Translations under genes and position numbers: made by a program
Part shown: positions 10,650-22,104 of the stretch, in pieces
How the letters are laid out: the number at the start of each line of letters is the position of its first letter
Numbering within the stretch: position 1 is the stretch's first letter
Assembly (NCBI GenBank): GCA_963580285.1
Contig: OY757014.1
Span: 13,468,725-13,532,724 of the forward strand
Direction: 5' to 3'
Length of the DNA stretch: 64,000 bases
Source: Lucinisca nassula
Lineage: Eukaryota > Mollusca > Bivalvia > Lucinida > Lucinidae
Notes under the pieces: generated by a model
Told to the model about the DNA's origin: nothing
Databases searched by the model: none
The model's input: the letters and a program-made list of their open reading frames with translations, nothing else

Positions 10650-10860
10650 AATGCAATCTTCCTGCTTATTTAGGACAGGAGCCCATTTCGAAAATTAGGT
10701 ATGACACATGATGAGAGGTTGTGTAATCTGAATAAAGCTGAACATTTTATTAATAGTGTAGGCCCTGATCTGATCTGGGCCTGCACTGTTTGCCAGGGTT
10801 TCTGTAATGTTAGGCATAAATTGGGGTAGTCATTCCTTGGCAGTTTCGGGGAGACTTCAT
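10650..10860. mobile_element. Degenerate hairpin MITE (family B-like)
   Basis: The segment has an AATCTTCCTGC and AGGAGCCCATTTCGAAAATTAGG body and the core GTGTAGGCCCTGATC...GATCTGGGCCTGCACTGTTTGCC, as in the copy at 32587-32806. The left end is next to the gap and the right end is worn. Confidence 0.65.
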
Positions 10861-10873
10861 TATATTTTTGGTA

Positions 10874-11540
10874 AAATATATTAGATATCTTATTTGTCAT
10901 ATAAGATATCTTAAATAGTTAGGTAAATAAGATATCTTATATATTATATAAGATATCTGTTATGCTATATAAAGGATATCTAATATATTAAATAAGATAT
11001 CTGATATAGGATATAAGATATCTTATTTACTGGAATATATATCTGATATGCTAAATAAGATATCTAATATACCAAATAAGATATCTAATAGAACATATAA
11101 GATATCTTATATAATATATGAGATATCTTATATATCATATAAGATATCTTATTTCCCTTATTAAATAAGATATCTTATATATAACATAAGATATCTTATG
11201 TAATATATAAGATATCTGATATGTTATATAAGATATCTTATATGCTATATTAGATATCTTTTTTAGCATATCAGATAGCTTATATATTTTGGTAAATAAG
11301 ATATCTTATATATCATACTAGATATCTTATATCCTATATTAGATATCTTATATCCTATATAAGATATCTAATATAGCATATAAGATATCTTATATAACAT
11401 ATCATATTCTTATATGCTATATAAGATATCTTATTTATTATATTAGATATCTTATATATATAAGATATCATATATAATAAATATCTAATATAATATATGA
11501 TATCTTTTATAATAAATAAGATATCTACAATTCATAATAA
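10874..11540. repeat. AT-rich tandem array of the palindrome AAGATATCTT
   Basis: Roughly thirty copies of AGATATCT (containing the GATATC hexamer) recur every 18-30 bases, joined by TATAT-type spacers. Each unit is self-complementary, so the array can fold in many registers (cruciform-prone). No gene lies in it. Confidence 0.9.
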
Positions 11541-11550
11541 ATAGACTGGT

Positions 11551-11862
11551 CCCGATAGCTTAGTTGGTAGAGTGACCGCTCCGGGGAACAGGGGGTCACG
11601 GGTTCGATCCCGGGCCGCGACATACCAAAGTCGCTAAGAATGGTACTAGCTACTCCTCGCTTGGCACTCAGATTTACGGGGTTGAGCTAGGACTGGTCGA
11701 CCCAGTGTCAGGATAATGTGTCTGGGTGTGGTATCATGTAATGTGTCTGGGACATTATACTTCAGTGAGGCAGCACTATAAAAGTGAGCATTGAGCTCCC
11801 TGTCGCTACCAGACACCGTCGTGATATGACTGAAAAATTGTTGAAAGCGACGTTAAACCCAA

Positions 11863-11865
<3 letters not shown>
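11551..11865 (+). mobile_element. RUDI/V-SINE-like tRNA-derived SINE
   Basis: The tRNA head has GATAGCTTAGTTGGTAGAGT (A box) and GGGTTCGATCCCGGG (B box). The body ends in the molluscan-type tail GCGACGTTAAACCCAAATTC, followed by a CA microsatellite. Length and parts match a full-length SINE. The RUDI name is from memory of molluscan V-SINEs and needs a database match. Confidence 0.8.

Positions 11866-11957
<92 letters not shown>
11866..11957. repeat. (CA)n microsatellite
   Basis: About 45 uninterrupted CA units sit directly at the 3' tail of the SINE, the usual place for SINE-seeded microsatellites. Confidence 0.98.
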
Positions 11958-11959
<2 letters not shown>

Positions 11960-12179
11960 CTCCATAATAAATAGTAAAATGGCTTGCCATACTTCCCAGT
12001 CACCACGGGATACAATACCCTACCTTTGCCGTACTAGGACCATGACGAATTTATTGACAATTTTCTGCAATTCAGCTGATAGTGGATGTATGATTACAAA
12101 TACCATCTGTAAGAATTAACATATGACACAGTCTTATTTCTAGTGTGTGTGGATCATGAGAATTAATTATTACATTGAT

Positions 12180-12368
12180 AAACCTAAGACTTAGTATTCT
12201 CGGGTGAACAGGTTGTCAGTCAGTTGGTTGTAAATAATAAATCGAAAGTAGGAAATCAGGCCGGAAATGCAAAACGTGGAGCCAGCACTCCAGTCGGCGC
12301 ATGCGTATTGCATGGTGCCTGGCATGGTTACTGATTCCAATAACCATCTCCGTACATACCTCGACAAA
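12180..12368 (+). promoter_or_regulatory. Candidate ABCD3 promoter and 5' UTR region
   Basis: This is the sequence immediately upstream of the ABCD3 ATG. It is richer in CG than its surroundings and contains GGCGCATGCGTA at 12296-12307, close to the NRF-1 consensus (one mismatch), a frequent element of TATA-less housekeeping promoters. No TATA box or definite start site was seen. The call rests on position and this motif only. Confidence 0.4.
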
Positions 12369-12472
12369 ATGGGGGTGCTGAGTAAAGTAACTCCCCGAAA
12401 CTCTGCAATAGCCACTGCAGCTGGTGTTGTTGCGTATGTCATCTACAAGAGGCATGCTATCCAAAAGCAAAT
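12369..12472 (+). CDS. ABCD3: ABCD3 exon 1 (peroxisomal ABC half-transporter PMP70), N-terminus
   Basis: ATG at 12369, donor GTAAGT at 12473. It encodes MGVLSKVTPRNSAIATAAG, then AYVIYKRHAIQKQ. This resembles the start of animal ABCD3, which has a short head with an ARNS-like motif, a small hydrophobic stretch and a basic KRR-like end. The exon stops two bases into a codon (AT), completed by the first G of exon 2 as Met. ABCD3 imports branched-chain, dicarboxylic and bile-acid-precursor acyl-CoAs into peroxisomes and works as a dimer. Its N-terminal region directs PEX19-dependent membrane insertion. This copy is nearest to the downstream exons. A twin lies at 6066-6169. Confidence 0.85.
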
Positions 12473-13063
12473 GTAAGTTTGAAATTGTTGTTTTTGTCGA
12501 TTGTTTGACATGAAATAGTAAAAGACCTGAACTATTACTCGTTTCGTTAATAAAAAGTGGGTGGGGTATTATGAAAGAAATTTTTGAAGCAAGCCATGGC
12601 CATCGAGACAGTTTTTGTGTCAATTGTTTACAATCGATCCTAATTTACTAAATGGCCAAATCCGAAATCATGCTGTTGTCCGCGTGACCATCACTGATTT
12701 GGGAAAACCAATATTACAGTTATTAATAGAAAAAGTCTTTCCTGTCCTTCAAATGATACTGCGTCGGTCACATTTGACAATTACCGCAGGTGTAGCATGA
12801 TAACTTAGTGCACTTGCCTCTGATGCTTGAGGGCCCGGGTTTGATCCCCGGCAGGGGCGATAAAATTTCAGTGTCGGAACACACTCCATTGGCATCATTT
12901 GCAAGGATGAATGTCTTAGTGCACCGTCCTTCGGATCAGGACGTTAACTTGAGGCCCCCTGTGTAGGGAGAACCATCCCCTGTGCAGGTTAAAGATCCCG
13001 ACTGTAATTACATGATCACTGTGTAGGATTTCATCCTGCAAACCTGGAGTGTATGTAATGTAC

Positions 13064-14888
13064 CAGTGATTTATCTACCTTTTGGCCTGGCTGAGTCAAA
13101 CTGACTTACTCACTCCAAAACACTGAGTCAAATTTCAAAATAGTTAGTCAAATTTATCGGGACAGAGACAAGTATGAAAATAGGTGTCTACCATAATAAA
13201 GTAAGCAATGGGGGTTTTAGATGTAGAACAAATGTATAAAATATCACTTTTTCTTTTGCAAGAGGTTTTATCTGATGACAAAAATCTGCTACAAAAGAAA
13301 CAGTATAAGGCGATTCGGCTATAAGACGGGACCCCCTTTTCAGCTTTTCTAAGGCGGGATTTTGCTTATACTCTTTTATAAGACGGGTCAAATTTTTGCC
13401 ATATCTGTCGGGGCCTATCTGCTACCGCCAGATGGCAGTTAGATGTGAGAAATCGGCCTTTTTCGTTAGAAAACCCCTCTACTTACCCCTAACATGGCTT
13501 GTTTGGCCGCCCAAAATAGCGGCAAACGTCGGGCCGATACGTCGTATCGCTGTCGGCCCGGTACATTTGTTTGTTTGTTTTGTTTGATCTGAGGTTTAAC
13601 GTCCCCGTCAACACTGTAAAGGTCATTTTGGAGACGTTGCTTCCAATTTTGTGGGACTTTTACCCGACAATGAGATGAAATGACATCTCAAGCCCTGTCG
13701 CCCAATGAAACCAATAAGGTTTATTAGCATGGACGGTCCGCCTCGCACCGCGGTTCCTGGACAGGCTTAGATCCTCTAAGCAGTTTACCAGTACTAGTGT
13801 GCGGGCCGGATTCAGCTCTGCGTGGAAGCATCATGCAGCCCATGTATTTCTTCAAGCCCCTATGGGCGGGGGCTTCGGCCCGGTACATGCTTTGCTGGCT
13901 TAGGCTATACAGACTCCTATTTAATAGACGACAGGGGCTGACAAATCCATTTCCCGGCCGTCCGGGACAAGACCGAAATCACGACGGGCAGGTGCACTTT
14001 GACCTTATGACGCTCGGTCGGGACAAGTGCAAAAAAAAAAAAAATCGTCTACAACTGCCCGTTTTTGGGGCCTTAAATACGGTAAAACTAGACCAGTAAG
14101 TAAATCGCTGTCAATTCAGAGACAAACCATCTGTGTATTCATTACGGTTCAAGTATGACACTATTGTTAATCCCTGTCGTAAAATTGACACCCTGCGGTG
14201 CGTGTCGATAAGGTGTGAAAATATGGTCAAGTTATGTCTCTAATTTGCGTTTATCCTCCGGTCATAAAATTTAATCCGCAATCAATGTGAAAATGATTTA
14301 ATTGCTCCTCAGACTATTGGCTACATCTAACGGTAAATGTTTGCATTATAAAATCGGACTATTCTACGGTCTCATGAATGGTTATGTTTTGGCGCCAAAT
14401 AGCAGACGTTGCCGGGAAAAGTCGAACGTTGTTGTTGGTTATTGACAGGGAGCTTCTGGGGATAATTCGGGAGCTGTGCAAAGCATTGATTTTCTATCCA
14501 CCTCGCAGTGACATTAAACATGTGTGGGGTAATGGCGTCGGATTACGTCATTTACCGATCGCGTGCAGAAAAATCGTAGCGGTGGTTTGTGGGCGGCGAT
14601 TTATATCAATTCAAAAATCACCGATCGGCTTTTTCCGTATGTCTGGTCTTCGTCGGACATTGCCGGAAAAAAGCCTGCAGTTCATGACCTCGGCTATAAG
14701 ACGGGGTCATTTTTGGGCTAATTTTGGAGGGAAAAATCCTCGTTTTATAGCCGAATTTTTACGGTACTTAAGAAAGCACCGGCGCGAAAAAAACGTTGCG
14801 TCAGGCATACGCATGTCGGGATTTTTTTTGCGTCACGCCGGGAAAATTTGCGTAATCTACGCATGACGCAGAGGTAGATAAATCACTG
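13064..14888. mobile_element. 1.8-kb non-autonomous TIR transposon with 6-bp target duplication
   Basis: The termini CAGTGATTTATCTACCT and AGGTAGATAAATCACTG are perfect 17-base inverted repeats. They are flanked by ATGTAC (13058-13063 and 14889-14894). The same site is empty in block copy 1 near 6766-6771. Contents: a SINE-like family T copy, CGGCTATAAGACGGG-type inverted repeats and a CpG-rich right half. A 162-codon frame at 14378-14866 has no recognised similarity and ends in the terminal repeat, so it is treated as spurious. The CAGTG start is hAT-like, but a 6-base duplication is not the usual 8. Confidence 0.88.
13565..13870 (-). mobile_element. SINE-like family T copy
   Basis: Approximately 300-bp interspersed element. 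On the minus strand it ends with GGGGACGTTAAACCTCAGATC and a CAAA-type tail (seen here as TTTGTTTGTTTTG at the left). The internal landmark GACAGGGCTTGAGATGTCAT is present. Confidence 0.8.
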
Positions 14889-15967
14889 ATGTACACCTGC
14901 GGTAATGGTCAAATGTGGCCGACGCAGTATTAGTAGATAGATAGATAGTGTACATTACATACACTCAGATCATGAGTCAAATGTGCATCCGACTGAGCTA
15001 CCGAGGCCGGCTCTTGTACATTTAACATCAATAAATTAAGCTGACTAATGTTCAGTTAAGCTATTGGTTGACTATTATTCCTCCAACTGCTGATGTTTTC
15101 AATTATCACTGATTAATTGAAATCCAGCTGATAAACTGTTGCATTATACTTTGAGAAGAAATATAGTTCTATGGATTATTCCAATAAAAGACTTTCAAAA
15201 TGAAAAATAAAATCATGAAAAATAAAAATGTTGTGAGCAATTGTCCTATTTTCCTTTAAGGTTGTGAGCAGTTGTCTTGTGAGAAATTGTCTTGTGAGCA
15301 ACTGTCTTGCAAGCAACTGTCATGGAATCCCTTTTTTCATATAGAGCAAACGCTGCCCTACATTTTGGTACAAAAATTACTGAAATTGACCAAAAAATAA
15401 CAAAGTTATGCCTGTTTAAATCAGGTCTATTATAGACACATTTTAGGGCCTGTCTAAAACGCTGAATAACCTGCTGAATTCAGCAGGTTGCTGATCAGCT
15501 GATAGTGACTAAAACGCTGATCTGCTGAAATGCTGAATTTTAGTATATTTTATTGTTTTGGGCCAGAAAAACGGCCGTGCATGTTAATATTATGTTTATT
15601 TATAATATTTATAAATTTAATTAATTTGTTTTACGCCACAGACATTAATATTGTTGCCATATCGAGCTGCAAGTATGCAAATATAACAGAATATAAACAG
15701 TGAGATGCTGAAGGTTTTGAAGTAAAAGGTTTTCCTAGACATATTACTGGTGACAAATCTTGAAGCAATTTTATAGAAGAAATTATATTTGTTGTAGTTG
15801 CTGCTGCTGCTGCTGTTTGTTTGCATTGTTTTTCGTACCGGACGGCGAAATACTTGTTATAAAGGCGAGAACCTTGAGTCCCTGGTCTATACGTATAGAA
15901 ATGAAATACAGTACTCCTTTACTGATTTTGTTGTGGATAAATTTGCCTTGACACAAAACTTGCCGAA

Positions 15968-16073
<106 letters not shown>

Positions 16074-16515
16074 GTGAACGTGTGGGTAATTTAACCCCCT
16101 ACACCCATTTTATAGAGTAAAATGGGGCTTACTAGGTTAAAAACGTTTTTTCTGAAACCTCCTCTAAGACGAAGATTGTGGGTACTCGTTAGAACCGCCT
16201 CACAGAATTAAAGAAGTTAATTAAACGTAAGTTAATAATGTTATTGTAAGATATCTATGTTGTACTTGTTTGGCATTAGAAACAGACATTTATAAAGATG
16301 TGATGTATAAATAAGCTTATTTAGTACACGTAAAAAAGAAACAGAAATTATCAATCGGCCGGGCCACTTAATACTTATCTATTACGCAGTCGCTTTACAT
16401 CGCGGAAACACGCCTATAAAAATTTGACACCCCTTGAACCCCACTTTTACAAAGTAAAACCTTGGTTACAGGGGTAAGGCGTGCTTTTCGTAATGAATAT
16501 CTGTCTACATGTTTG

Positions 16516-16520
<5 letters not shown>

Positions 16521-16550
<30 letters not shown>
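16521..16550. repeat. (AG)n microsatellite
   Basis: About 15 AG units. Confidence 0.95.
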
Positions 16551-16554
<4 letters not shown>

Positions 16555-16734
16555 CTATAATCTTATTATTACACTTACCACTCAGAAGTAAACATATTCC
16601 ATTCATTTTCTACTACCTTTGCTCGTGCAGAACATGCTTTGTAACGGCCTATTTATTTATCACACGTTTCACACTCTATGATTTTATGAATGGAAAACAG
16701 TTTACTACAAACGGACCAGTCTAAGCAATAACAT

Positions 16735-16890
16735 GTCATTCCTGATAACACCTATCTTTGCACATAGTGCAGATCCAGATCAGATTGCCTCTGAGTCTGA
16801 TAAGGATCTACACTGAAATTTGCAGGAATAAATTACATAAGTTATCTGATTGGTTCAAAGTCAGGTACGGGTATTGTCTGTTAAATGAAA
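16735..16890 (+). mobile_element. Degenerate TTAA-hairpin MITE family A copy
   Basis: GTGCAGATCCAGATCAGATTG...TGATAAGGATCTACACTG and AAATTACATAAGTTATCTGATTGG follow the order of the 205-bp copies at 33147 and 36993. The terminal parts are worn. Confidence 0.6.
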
Positions 16891-18054
16891 TAAATTATTA
16901 ATAATAGTAAATGATGAAATAATAAGTTTGTTAATTGTAATATTGGTATTCGTCAGAACCCCCTTGCCGAGGCTGTGCTAACAAGTACATATGATTTTTT
17001 TTATCTCCAATATACGGGTTGTTGCTTGCGTTTGATTTCTTGTATTGCCTAGCGCTTGCTTTCATTAATATACGGAAAAGTGCTCTATCGTGTATACTCA
17101 ACTCAACTCAACTATCGTGTATAAACAAACAGTAGCAATCACACTGTATTCATAATCGTTTTATTGCCCCATAGCAGATCAGAGGCGGTCCTTAATAGGA
17201 TAAGATAATAACATGCCACTGACTGAGGCAGGTAAAGAGAAAATGAATGGTCATTCTTTTAAGAATGCATAAGGTAGCGGTAAAAAAATATCATTCATAA
17301 TTTTTAACACTAAAAATACTGTTGTTTTAAAGAATTAATGAAATAAACTTTAAAACAAACATCGGATTTAAAATTTCCATATTTATAAAATAAATTTGTT
17401 GTCATCTAGACTCTCACTGACAAAACGTTTTACTGCAGAAAATGTATGATACTTTTCTTACTGATGAGTACCCACAACCTATGTCTTACATCGGAATAAA
17501 AAAAAATGATACTTTTGTTATTTATATTCCAAACATAGGTTGTGGGTCAATGAGGTTGTCCTGACGAGTACCAGCAATCTGTCTTACGTCTGAATAAAAT
17601 AAATGATACTTTTCTTATATATATTCCACATGTATGTTGTGGGTGCTCGTTAAAACAAAAAATAATGAACACCCCATGTAGACCCTAGTTATCGATCAGA
17701 ATTATAGCAAGGCGCTCAGTGGGAACCCAAAAGAACCCATAGCTTCTGTCAATGATGAGGTTTACATGGGTATACGTTTTTCTTTCTCTCACATAACATA
17801 TATTGTGGGTACTCGTAAAAACCGCCTTGCCGTGGCTGTGCTATCGAGTACCGACATTCTAAGTTTAGAGCAGAAATATGAAATAACATCGGGAAACAGC
17901 AATTTCAACATTATAAAGATGACACCCGTACTTCTAATTTCAGATCTCCAAAGTAGTCATTGTTTCTCTTCGCAGACCCCAAATCAATTGAAAAAAATCT
18001 AGTTAGAAACGTCTCTTTGAAAGTGAAAACACAGATTCGCCTACACCTAAAAGG

Positions 18055-18666
18055 ATGAAACTTGAACTTCCACACTTGACAAATGTAACTGAAGATCATA
18101 TAGGTGAAGAGATTCTGATGGATATTAATGATTCCCGCCATGATACTACTGAAGACCCCTCCTACCTCATTTCGAAAAATAAAAACCCGCCAAAATCAGG
18201 ACCCTTGTGGATAAAGTATTTAGGTTTAACTTCTACTGATAAAAATGCCATTATAAACAGCGGTAAGCTTAATTCACAAATAATAGAAGCAGTTAATGTT
18301 TTAGCAAGAAAGCAATTTATCAAGCTGCCAGAAAAGGTCCCATAATATCTCCCGAATGAAAGACGTTGACATGTCCAAAAACAAACAGTTATGAATTCTG
18401 TTCCAAATGACAAAAGTCTAGCTTGCCAGATTCATCACACTGGTAGAGATCACTGGGTAATCTCATTTAGGGATAAGACAAACAGTATTTTTATGTTTGA
18501 CAGCCTTGGATTCGACAGACAGGCACGCTTCATAATGACAACGAGCTTGTCAGGTTTAATGTATGTGGAACACACCGATCATGATTTGGAAGTCATATTA
18601 ATTGAGACCCAAAAGCAGACAAATGGTGTTGATTGCGGTGTTTTCGCAATCGCACACTTAGTATAG
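18055..18666 (+). pseudogene. Ulp1/C48-type cysteine protease-like gene, interrupted by stops
   Basis: Two open segments in the same frame (18055-18345 and 18391-18666) are separated by in-frame stops (TAA at 18343, TGA soon after). The second segment has the hallmarks of the Ulp1 (SUMO-protease-like, peptidase C48) catalytic core. These are the His in GRDHWVIS, an acidic residue in MFDSLG and the catalytic Cys in TNGVDCGVFA, with a Gln a few residues before it. The first segment (WIKYLGLTSTDKNAII, then LNSQIIEAVNVLARKQF) resembles the helical part before the core. Ulp1-like genes are known cargo of MULEs in other organisms. It lies entirely inside the TIR element 15446-21770. With the stops it is probably dead, unless an intron removes them. 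Confidence 0.72.
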
Positions 18667-18972
18667 TCTTTCAAAACGCAGTGAGACGTGACTGCACTTT
18701 TAATTTTGGACTCGTCCGTGTTTTAGGTAAGTCGCCTGTTGTGGGTATTTTTTTCACTGGGCGGTAGTTTCCGTCATATTCTTAATCTTATGCTTCGTGT
18801 AACCAGACTGACATCTAGTCGAGACAGTATATTAACACGTCTGCCACCTTGGACATCTAGGGTTCGAATCTTTGGGAAGATATTCTTTTCTCTTTTATTA
18901 TTATTATTATTTTTATTTTTACATTTCCTGAACAATTTTTTTTCGTACCTATAAAATTGGATCACACGAGAT

Positions 18973-19234
18973 GTTTGTTTGATTTGAGGTTTATTGTCCC
19001 CGTTGCAGAAGTTGCTTCCAGTTTTGTGGGTTTTTTACCCGACATTGAGATGAAATGACATCTCAAGCCCTGCCACACAATAAAACTAAACGGGTTTATA
19101 AGCATGGACGGTCCAACTCGCACCGCTTTGCCTGGGCAGGCTCCGACTTACCAAGCGGTTTACCATTGCTCATGTGTCGCCAGTGTCAAAGCAACGTGCA
19201 GCCCGATCTATTGCTCCAAGCCCCGATGAGCGGG
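18973..19234 (-). mobile_element. SINE-like family T copy
   Basis: The left end TTTGTTTGATTTGAGG is the inverse of the CAAA tail. The body lacks part of the usual first 40 bases. The right end is at CAAGCCCCGATGAGCGGGG. Confidence 0.8.
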
Positions 19235-19614
19235 GTCATCATACTAGATGTATATTCATTTTATTGAAAAGATGGAACGAGCACAAGCGAATCGTTGCAG
19301 CTCGGAGTCTAGAAGTATTATTAAAATGTTAGTATGAATTGAACGTACGTTCATAGCCGTCAGTGTCCAAAGGCAAATGCGCTGTTGAAATGTATCTTTG
19401 TTTTTACGGTCCAGGCAACACTATTTAGGTCATTTTGAGTAGGTCAGTTTACTTATCCGCACTTTTCCTGGGTAAGCTAATATGTAACCGGTTAACCAGT
19501 ACAGAGCACATTATTTCGCCAGAAACTGACAACTGCCCTTCTTGAATCAGCGGAAGGGAGAGAATGGCCATGGAAAAGATTTCCTGATAAATATCCAGGA
19601 AAGAATGTTGCCGA

Positions 19615-19690
19615 CCCCGGCAGGTATCGAGCCAGCGTCCTACTGATCACCAGTCAGACGCGCATCTGACTGAGCTACCGAGCCGGCATC
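19615..19690 (-). mobile_element. tRNA-like SINE head
   Basis: On the minus strand: GCCGGCTCGGTAGCTCAGTC (A box) and GGCTCGATACC (B box). It probably belongs to a SINE. No standard cloverleaf or discriminator was confirmed. Confidence 0.55.
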
Positions 19691-19845
19691 TAAGGGATTT
19701 ACAATGACATAAAAATATAATTGTTGAAAATAAAATAAAGGAAACAAAATATGAAGGATGTAAATGTAAAAAATAAAGAAAATAACGTTAAACATAAAAA
19801 AATAAAATAAAAACGAAAAGTTAAAACAAAACAAAAAATTGCCAC

Positions 19846-19918
19846 TGGGACTCGAACCCTCGTCTAAAAGATTGTTTGCGTGACTCGCAGTACATCGCAT
19901 TAACCACTCGGCCATGAT
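19846..19918 (-). pseudogene. tRNA-Ser/Leu-like pseudogene
   Basis: On the minus strand TGGCCGAGTGGTTAATGCGA is a very good class II A box and GGGTTCGAGTCCC a good B box. However, the T stem pairs at only about three positions and the acceptor ends do not pair well. It is a pseudogene or SINE head, not a convincing functional tRNA. Confidence 0.55.
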
Positions 19919-20349
19919 TTCTAGATATAGGTAATATCAAAACATTGATTTATATTTTTTAAATCCTGAGAAAAAAAGTTATCCGAAACCTGCTTCCCCT
20001 AAAAAAATGGAATAGACTTGTCACGCTTAAACTTTGAACTCTCAAAGGTCGTTGATAAACTATAAAATTTCGCGACAGTTTGTTTTGACACGAAAAACAA
20101 TGTGATCATATTTACTGGCTTGCATTACGTCTGAATATCCAGGTAATAGAAGGAATTCAGTATGTAAACTATCACGCATTGATTTGATCAAACACCGGAT
20201 TTAAAGACGCCCCGCCAGTCAGTCAGGTGTGAATTGGTATGAAAGCGTGCTGTCAATTACTCAATTACTGATTGATTTATGTCGATATTGGATAAATCAT
20301 GTACAACGAAAAGTACGCCAGTATTGTTACCACTTTTATGCTTTAAATT

Positions 20350-20662
20350 TTTTATTTGATTTGAGGTTCAACGTCCCTGACAATACTGTAAACGTTTTGG
20401 AGACGTTGCTTCCAATTTTGTGGGACTTTTACCCGACATTGAGATGAAATGTGGGACTTTTACTCGACATTGAGATGAAAAGCCCTGTCGTCCAATGTTA
20501 CCAATAGGGTTTATAAGCATGGACGGTCCGACTTGCACCGCATTGCCTAGGCAGGCTTAAATCCTCTAAGCGGTTTACCAGTACTCGTGTGCGGTCGGTT
20601 TCAGCTCGGCGTGGAAGCATCATGAAGCCCATTTATTTCCTCAAGTCCCGATGGGCAGGAGC
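20350..20662 (-). mobile_element. SINE-like family T copy with internal 38-bp duplication
   Basis: The family T body contains a repeated segment (TGGGACTTTTACCCGACATT and again TGGGACTTTTACTCGACATT, about 20420-20480), absent from the other copies. The tail is at the left. Confidence 0.8.
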
Positions 20663-21264
20663 TTAATGTTTATACGGTAAAACTGGGGTTAACATTGAAT
20701 GCATTGTTTTTCTTGTTTCTGCTCTAAACATAGATTGTGGCTGGTACACGTTAAAATTGCCTTACCGAAGCTGCTCTTACGAATACCTACAATCTTAGAA
20801 GTTTGCAATCTATCAGATTTTTATCCGATTTTTTATGGTGGTAAAAAATTCAATATAATTTGACTAGGCATACTTTCTTAATCGTAATTAGAAACGAAAA
20901 CAATATGATTGCATGAATATTTTACTGCATTTGGTGATGTTGGTATGAGTGTTTCTCTATTTCTTTTATTTCTACTTGCCTACTTACCTTGTAGATTAAG
21001 TACAAATAGAATAAAACTAAGAATACAAAATAGTCCAGTCTTTTTCCGTTTACAATCTTAAGCGGACAATTCTCAAGTTAAAAAGTCTATGAAATGATAA
21101 CCCTCAAAAACCCATGTAAGTAAAAAACCTGGGGGTTTTAGAGGTTCACATTATTTTTTTCTATGCTCTAAAAAACTTCTGGTACTCGTTAAAACATCTA
21201 CAAAGGAGCATGTTCTAACGAGTATCCATAATATATTTGGTACTTACATGAGTTTGGCAACTTC

Positions 21265-21415
21265 TTGCAATCTCAGTGTTGTAGTGGTTAAGCTACTCGC
21301 CTCATAAACCAAGGAGTGTGGTGTCGATTCCGGGCTTCTCCAGGCTTTCGGAGGAATCATTCAAACTGAGGTATTGTCTCCGCATGATCTTAGCTGTTGG
21401 TGGTGCGCAAAGCTC

Positions 21416-21468
<53 letters not shown>
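21265..21468 (+). mobile_element. tRNA-derived SINE with (CA)n tail
   Basis: The head GTTGTAGTGGTTAAGCTACT (A box) and GTGTCGATTCCGGG (B box) are followed by a body shared with the SINE at 33481-33640 (CTTCTCCAGGCTTTCGGA, ACTGAGGTATTGTCTCC, GATCTTAGCTGTT). It ends in about 25 CA units. Confidence 0.78.
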
Positions 21469-21470
<2 letters not shown>

Positions 21471-22104
21471 CGTTTCAATAACCCACGTAGATATGTACTG
21501 GCAGTACTCTCTATATAGGTGTCTAGTGATGTCAGCAATTTATAATGAATGCACCAACACTGTCAATTGGGCCATAAAATATAAACAAATAAATACATAC
21601 ATAATTAAAAAATTAATAAACACATACATAAACACATAAACTGTGAAAAATACACAAGATCACCGTATTTAATAAATATTCAGCATTTCAGCAGATCAGC
21701 GTTTTAGTCACTATCTGCTGATCAGCAACCTGCTGAATTCAGCAGGTTTTTCAGCGTTTTAGACAGGCCCCACATTTTAGCAATAAATTATTGCCCATTT
21801 ATGGTTGACTGGTAATCCCCTTATTTATTGTACTTTTAGAAGTCATAACAGTGATGATGATAACTGTGTTTTGATAACAAGTGTGTGTGACACCAATTAA
21901 ACAATTGAGGTGTGAAAGTGTGCCTGACCAGTGAAAATAGGAGCTATGGCCAAAACATCTACCAAAACATCTTGTTTGTTTATATTTGAGTGTGCTGAGC
22001 TGTATATAATTAGACCAGTATACTGAATAGTCCTTTCGATATCATCTCATTCTCAGTCCATCACATTCTCTGTTCAGCTCAAGAACAGTCAACATCGTCT
22101 CATC

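Noticed and set aside
11762..12119. Frames rich in THTHTH or CVCVCV
   Set aside because: They are translations of the CA microsatellite; the same applies at 21302-21639.
14378..14866. 162-codon open frame
   Set aside because: It ends close to the terminal inverted repeat of the 13064-14888 element, has no recognised motif, and covers CpG-rich repetitive sequence.
18840..18890. tRNA-like B box GGGTTCGAATC
   Set aside because: No A box stands at a suitable distance and no stems form. Probably chance or a very old SINE piece.
19846..19918. Functional tRNA gene
   Set aside because: A and B boxes are good, but the T and acceptor stems do not pair properly, so it was kept only as a pseudogene.
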